Part shown: positions 6,975 to 8,296 of the stretch, piece by piece
How positions within the stretch are numbered: the stretch's first letter is position 1
Layout of the letters: each line of letters starts with the position of its first letter
NCBI GenBank assembly: GCA_050743125.1
Contig: JBOGEB010000183.1
Coordinates: 1-8,296, forward strand
Length of the DNA stretch: 8,296 nt
From: JBOGEB01 sp050743125
GTDB lineage: Bacteria; Actinomycetota; Nitriliruptoria; Euzebyales; Egibacteraceae
Direction of reading: 5' to 3'
The notes under the pieces: model-generated
Seen by the model: the letters and a program-made list of their open reading frames with translations, nothing else
What the model was told of the DNA's origin: nothing
Database searches by the model: none
Translations under genes and position numbers: made by a program

Positions 6975-8296
6975 TCACAGGGCGGTCACGGTCCCGCCGA
7001 CCAGGTCCGTCATTGGCAGGCCGTCGACGTAGGCCACCGAGTTGGTCCGCAGCGCGGGAACGCGCGGTCCTGGGGTCACGATCCCGACGAGGTTGAGGGG
7101 ATCGGCGGCCGAAAGCCGCACCACCTCGCCGGTGCGGTCTGACCGCCGCACCGCTCGCAGCGCATCGACGGCCTCTGGCAGCGCGTACTGCTCGCCGACG
7201 AATCCGGTGACGAAGCGGCCTCCACGGATGACCCCACGGGCCTCGAGGCGACGGAACGCCCACCAGACCTCGCGCCACGGCAACGCGAGGCTCTCGCGGA
7301 CCAGCAGGTCACGGAACACCACACCCCACCGGGCGAGGAGCTGCTCGGCGACGGCCTCGGCAAGAGCGTCGGGATCATCGACGGGGGTGGCGCCGGGCAA
7401 CAGCGCCCAGCGCCCTTGCCCATACCCTTGGGCGCGGGAGCTCGTCCCCGCCCCGCTCTGTGCGGGGCCTCCCCGCGCCCCTTGCTGTGCGGGGCCTCCC
7501 CGCGCCCCTTGCCGAAGCCGTCGACGGCGGTGGCGCTGACGCACGGCCCAGCGGTCCCTCGCCGACAGCAGCCCGCGCACCGCGTCGAAGCCGTCGGCGG
7601 TGACCAGCCCACGCGCGACCCCGTCCCACAGGCCCTCCTCCACCTCGGTGGGAAGCCGCCCGCTCGCTGCGGCGAGCTCGGCGTGAAACAGCGCCCCGCG
7701 AGCGCGAAGGCACTCGAGGACGTCGGAGCCGGCCCCAGGTCCCGGCTCGGCGGGCACCAGGTCTGCGCGGGCGGCCTGCAGGAGCCATTCCAGGTCCGCC
7801 CGTATCGCGAAGCTGACCGGCGTCGCGCGCGACGGCGTCGCCGCGCTGCGCTTGCCGGGCGCGTCGGGGTCGTCGGGGCGGACGCTGAGACGGCCCCAGA
7901 CCACCTCGCCCGACAGGCAGGCGGCGTCCAGCCACTCGCCGCGATAGCCCTCCAGGCGCGCGGGCAGGACGGCTTCCTCCCACGCGCCGGCGGGGATCTC
8001 GAAGCCCTGGAGCTGCTCGACGACCGCGAGCACACCGGCGCGGCCGACGGCTTGCGTCCCGGGAGCGACGTGCTGCCAACGCAACAGGAAGCGCATGAGG
8101 TCCTGGGCCGTGACCGGCTCGACCTCGCGCCGCAGGCGCTTCTGGGTGTAGGAGTGGATGCGGGCGAGCAGCCGGCGGGCGCAGAACTCCTCTTCGGGCT
8201 CTGGCCGCGGCGAGAAGCGGCCCCGCAGCGCGAACCCCTCCGCCTCGAGCCGGATCAGGGCGACCGCCACCGCGTCCTCCGACAGCCCGGTCGCGG
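6975..8296 (-). CDS. lhr: Lhr-type ATP-dependent helicase, C-terminal part (5' end outside window)
   Basis: The frame is open to the window edge, so this is the last 439 residues of a longer protein. It matches the region after the helicase motor of Lhr (large helicase-related) proteins, which unwind RNA:DNA hybrids and act in DNA repair. LSEDAVAVALIRLEAEGFAL and LRGRFS form a winged-helix unit, followed by FCARRLLARIHSYTQKRLRR, AACLSGEVVWGRLSVRP and, nearer the end, GRWALLPG, AVAEQLLARWGVVFRDLL and GGRFVTGFVGEQYALPEAVD, all typical of the Lhr C-terminal domains. The Walker and DEAH motifs would lie outside the window. A basic, repetitive linker is inserted before GRWALLPG. A GTG at 8268-8270 could be misread as a start, but clear family sequence (ATGLSEDA) lies upstream of it in frame. 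The gene is transcribed toward the mutase, with 90 bases between its stop and the start I chose there. Confidence 0.85.
   Translation of the reverse strand, partial: ATGLSEDAVAVALIRLEAEGFALRGRFSPRPEPEEEFCARRLLARIHSYTQKRLRREVEPVTAQDLMRFLLRWQHVAPGTQAVGRAGVLAVVEQLQGFEIPAGAWEEAVLPARLEGYRGEWLDAACLSGEVVWGRLSVRPDDPDAPGKRSAATPSRATPVSFAIRADLEWLLQAARADLVPAEPGPGAGSDVLECLRARGALFHAELAAASGRLPTEVEEGLWDGVARGLVTADGFDAVRGLLSARDRWAVRQRHRRRRLRQGARGGPAQQGARGGPAQSGAGTSSRAQGYGQGRWALLPGATPVDDPDALAEAVAEQLLARWGVVFRDLLVRESLALPWREVWWAFRRLEARGVIRGGRFVTGFVGEQYALPEAVDALRAVRRSDRTGEVVRLSAADPLNLVGIVTPGPRVPALRTNSVAYVDGLPMTDLVGGTVTAL
7459..7512 (-). repeat. 27-bp in-frame tandem repeat with hairpin, in the Lhr linker
   Basis: Two exact 27-bp copies (7459-7485 and 7486-7512) encode the nonapeptide QGARGGPAQ twice. 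Each contains GCGGGG-CCT-CCCCGC, a 6-bp stem with a 3-base loop. The copies lie in a low-complexity linker rich in Gly, Ala, Gln and Arg that continues to about 7412, where GCGCCC (7410-7415) and GGGCGC (7430-7435) make another inverted repeat. Because 27 is a multiple of three, the reading frame survives. Confidence 0.85.

Noticed and set aside
8268..8270. GTG as the start of the helicase gene
   Set aside because: Family-like sequence continues in frame upstream of it to the window edge, so the gene is partial rather than starting here.

Overview
The window is GC-rich throughout, with GTG/ATG starts, many 4-base start/stop overlaps and actinobacterial-type proteins: a mycobacterial-like BsaP zinc-ribbon-type protein, an Lhr helicase, a split B12-dependent mutase and a GT87-like membrane glycosyltransferase. 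I infer a high-GC actinobacterium. The class Thermoleophilia is a guess from gene content, not shown by the sequence.

Region 1 (1-1280) is a gene graveyard. It opens with a 91-bp unit repeated about 2.4 times (1-218). The repeat runs directly into the middle of a dead class I SAM methyltransferase (217-780, + strand) that needs three single-base corrections and one stop repair to read through. This meets, tail to tail, a dead OmpR-type response regulator (758-1272, - strand) that has lost the first half of its receiver, the receiver-to-DNA-binding linker and its reading frame in several places.

Region 2 (1280-4569) holds a control region with a perfect 8+8 inverted repeat and possible short leader ORFs, then a tight four-gene operon on the + strand. 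Its genes are a GT87-like polytopic membrane glycosyltransferase, a soluble GT2 glycosyltransferase, a DUF2064 nucleotidyl/glycosyltransferase-fold protein and a small seven-cysteine BsaP-like protein. The last two genes start on GTGA overlaps. Between the first two, the junction is stretched by a 26-bp tandem repeat that forms a relay of four 9-codon mini-ORFs joined by ATGA overlaps. This is the most unusual structure in the window. The first three genes make sense together: a nucleotide-sugar or small-molecule transferase, a polyprenyl-phosphate-sugar-synthase-like GT2 and a membrane GT-C that would use a lipid-linked sugar. That pathway is inferred. A GC hairpin around the last stop codon probably ends the transcript.

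Region 3 (4666-8296, all - strand) is read from right to left. It begins with the C-terminal part of an Lhr-type helicase that enters from beyond the window edge and carries a repetitive linker insertion. A perfect 16-bp inverted repeat follows directly after its stop. Next comes the catalytic subunit of a methylmalonyl-CoA mutase-type enzyme without its B12-binding domain, then a TenA/PqqC-like helical protein coupled to it by an ATGA overlap. No cobalamin-binding subunit, MeaB-type chaperone or biotin synthase gene lies in the window.
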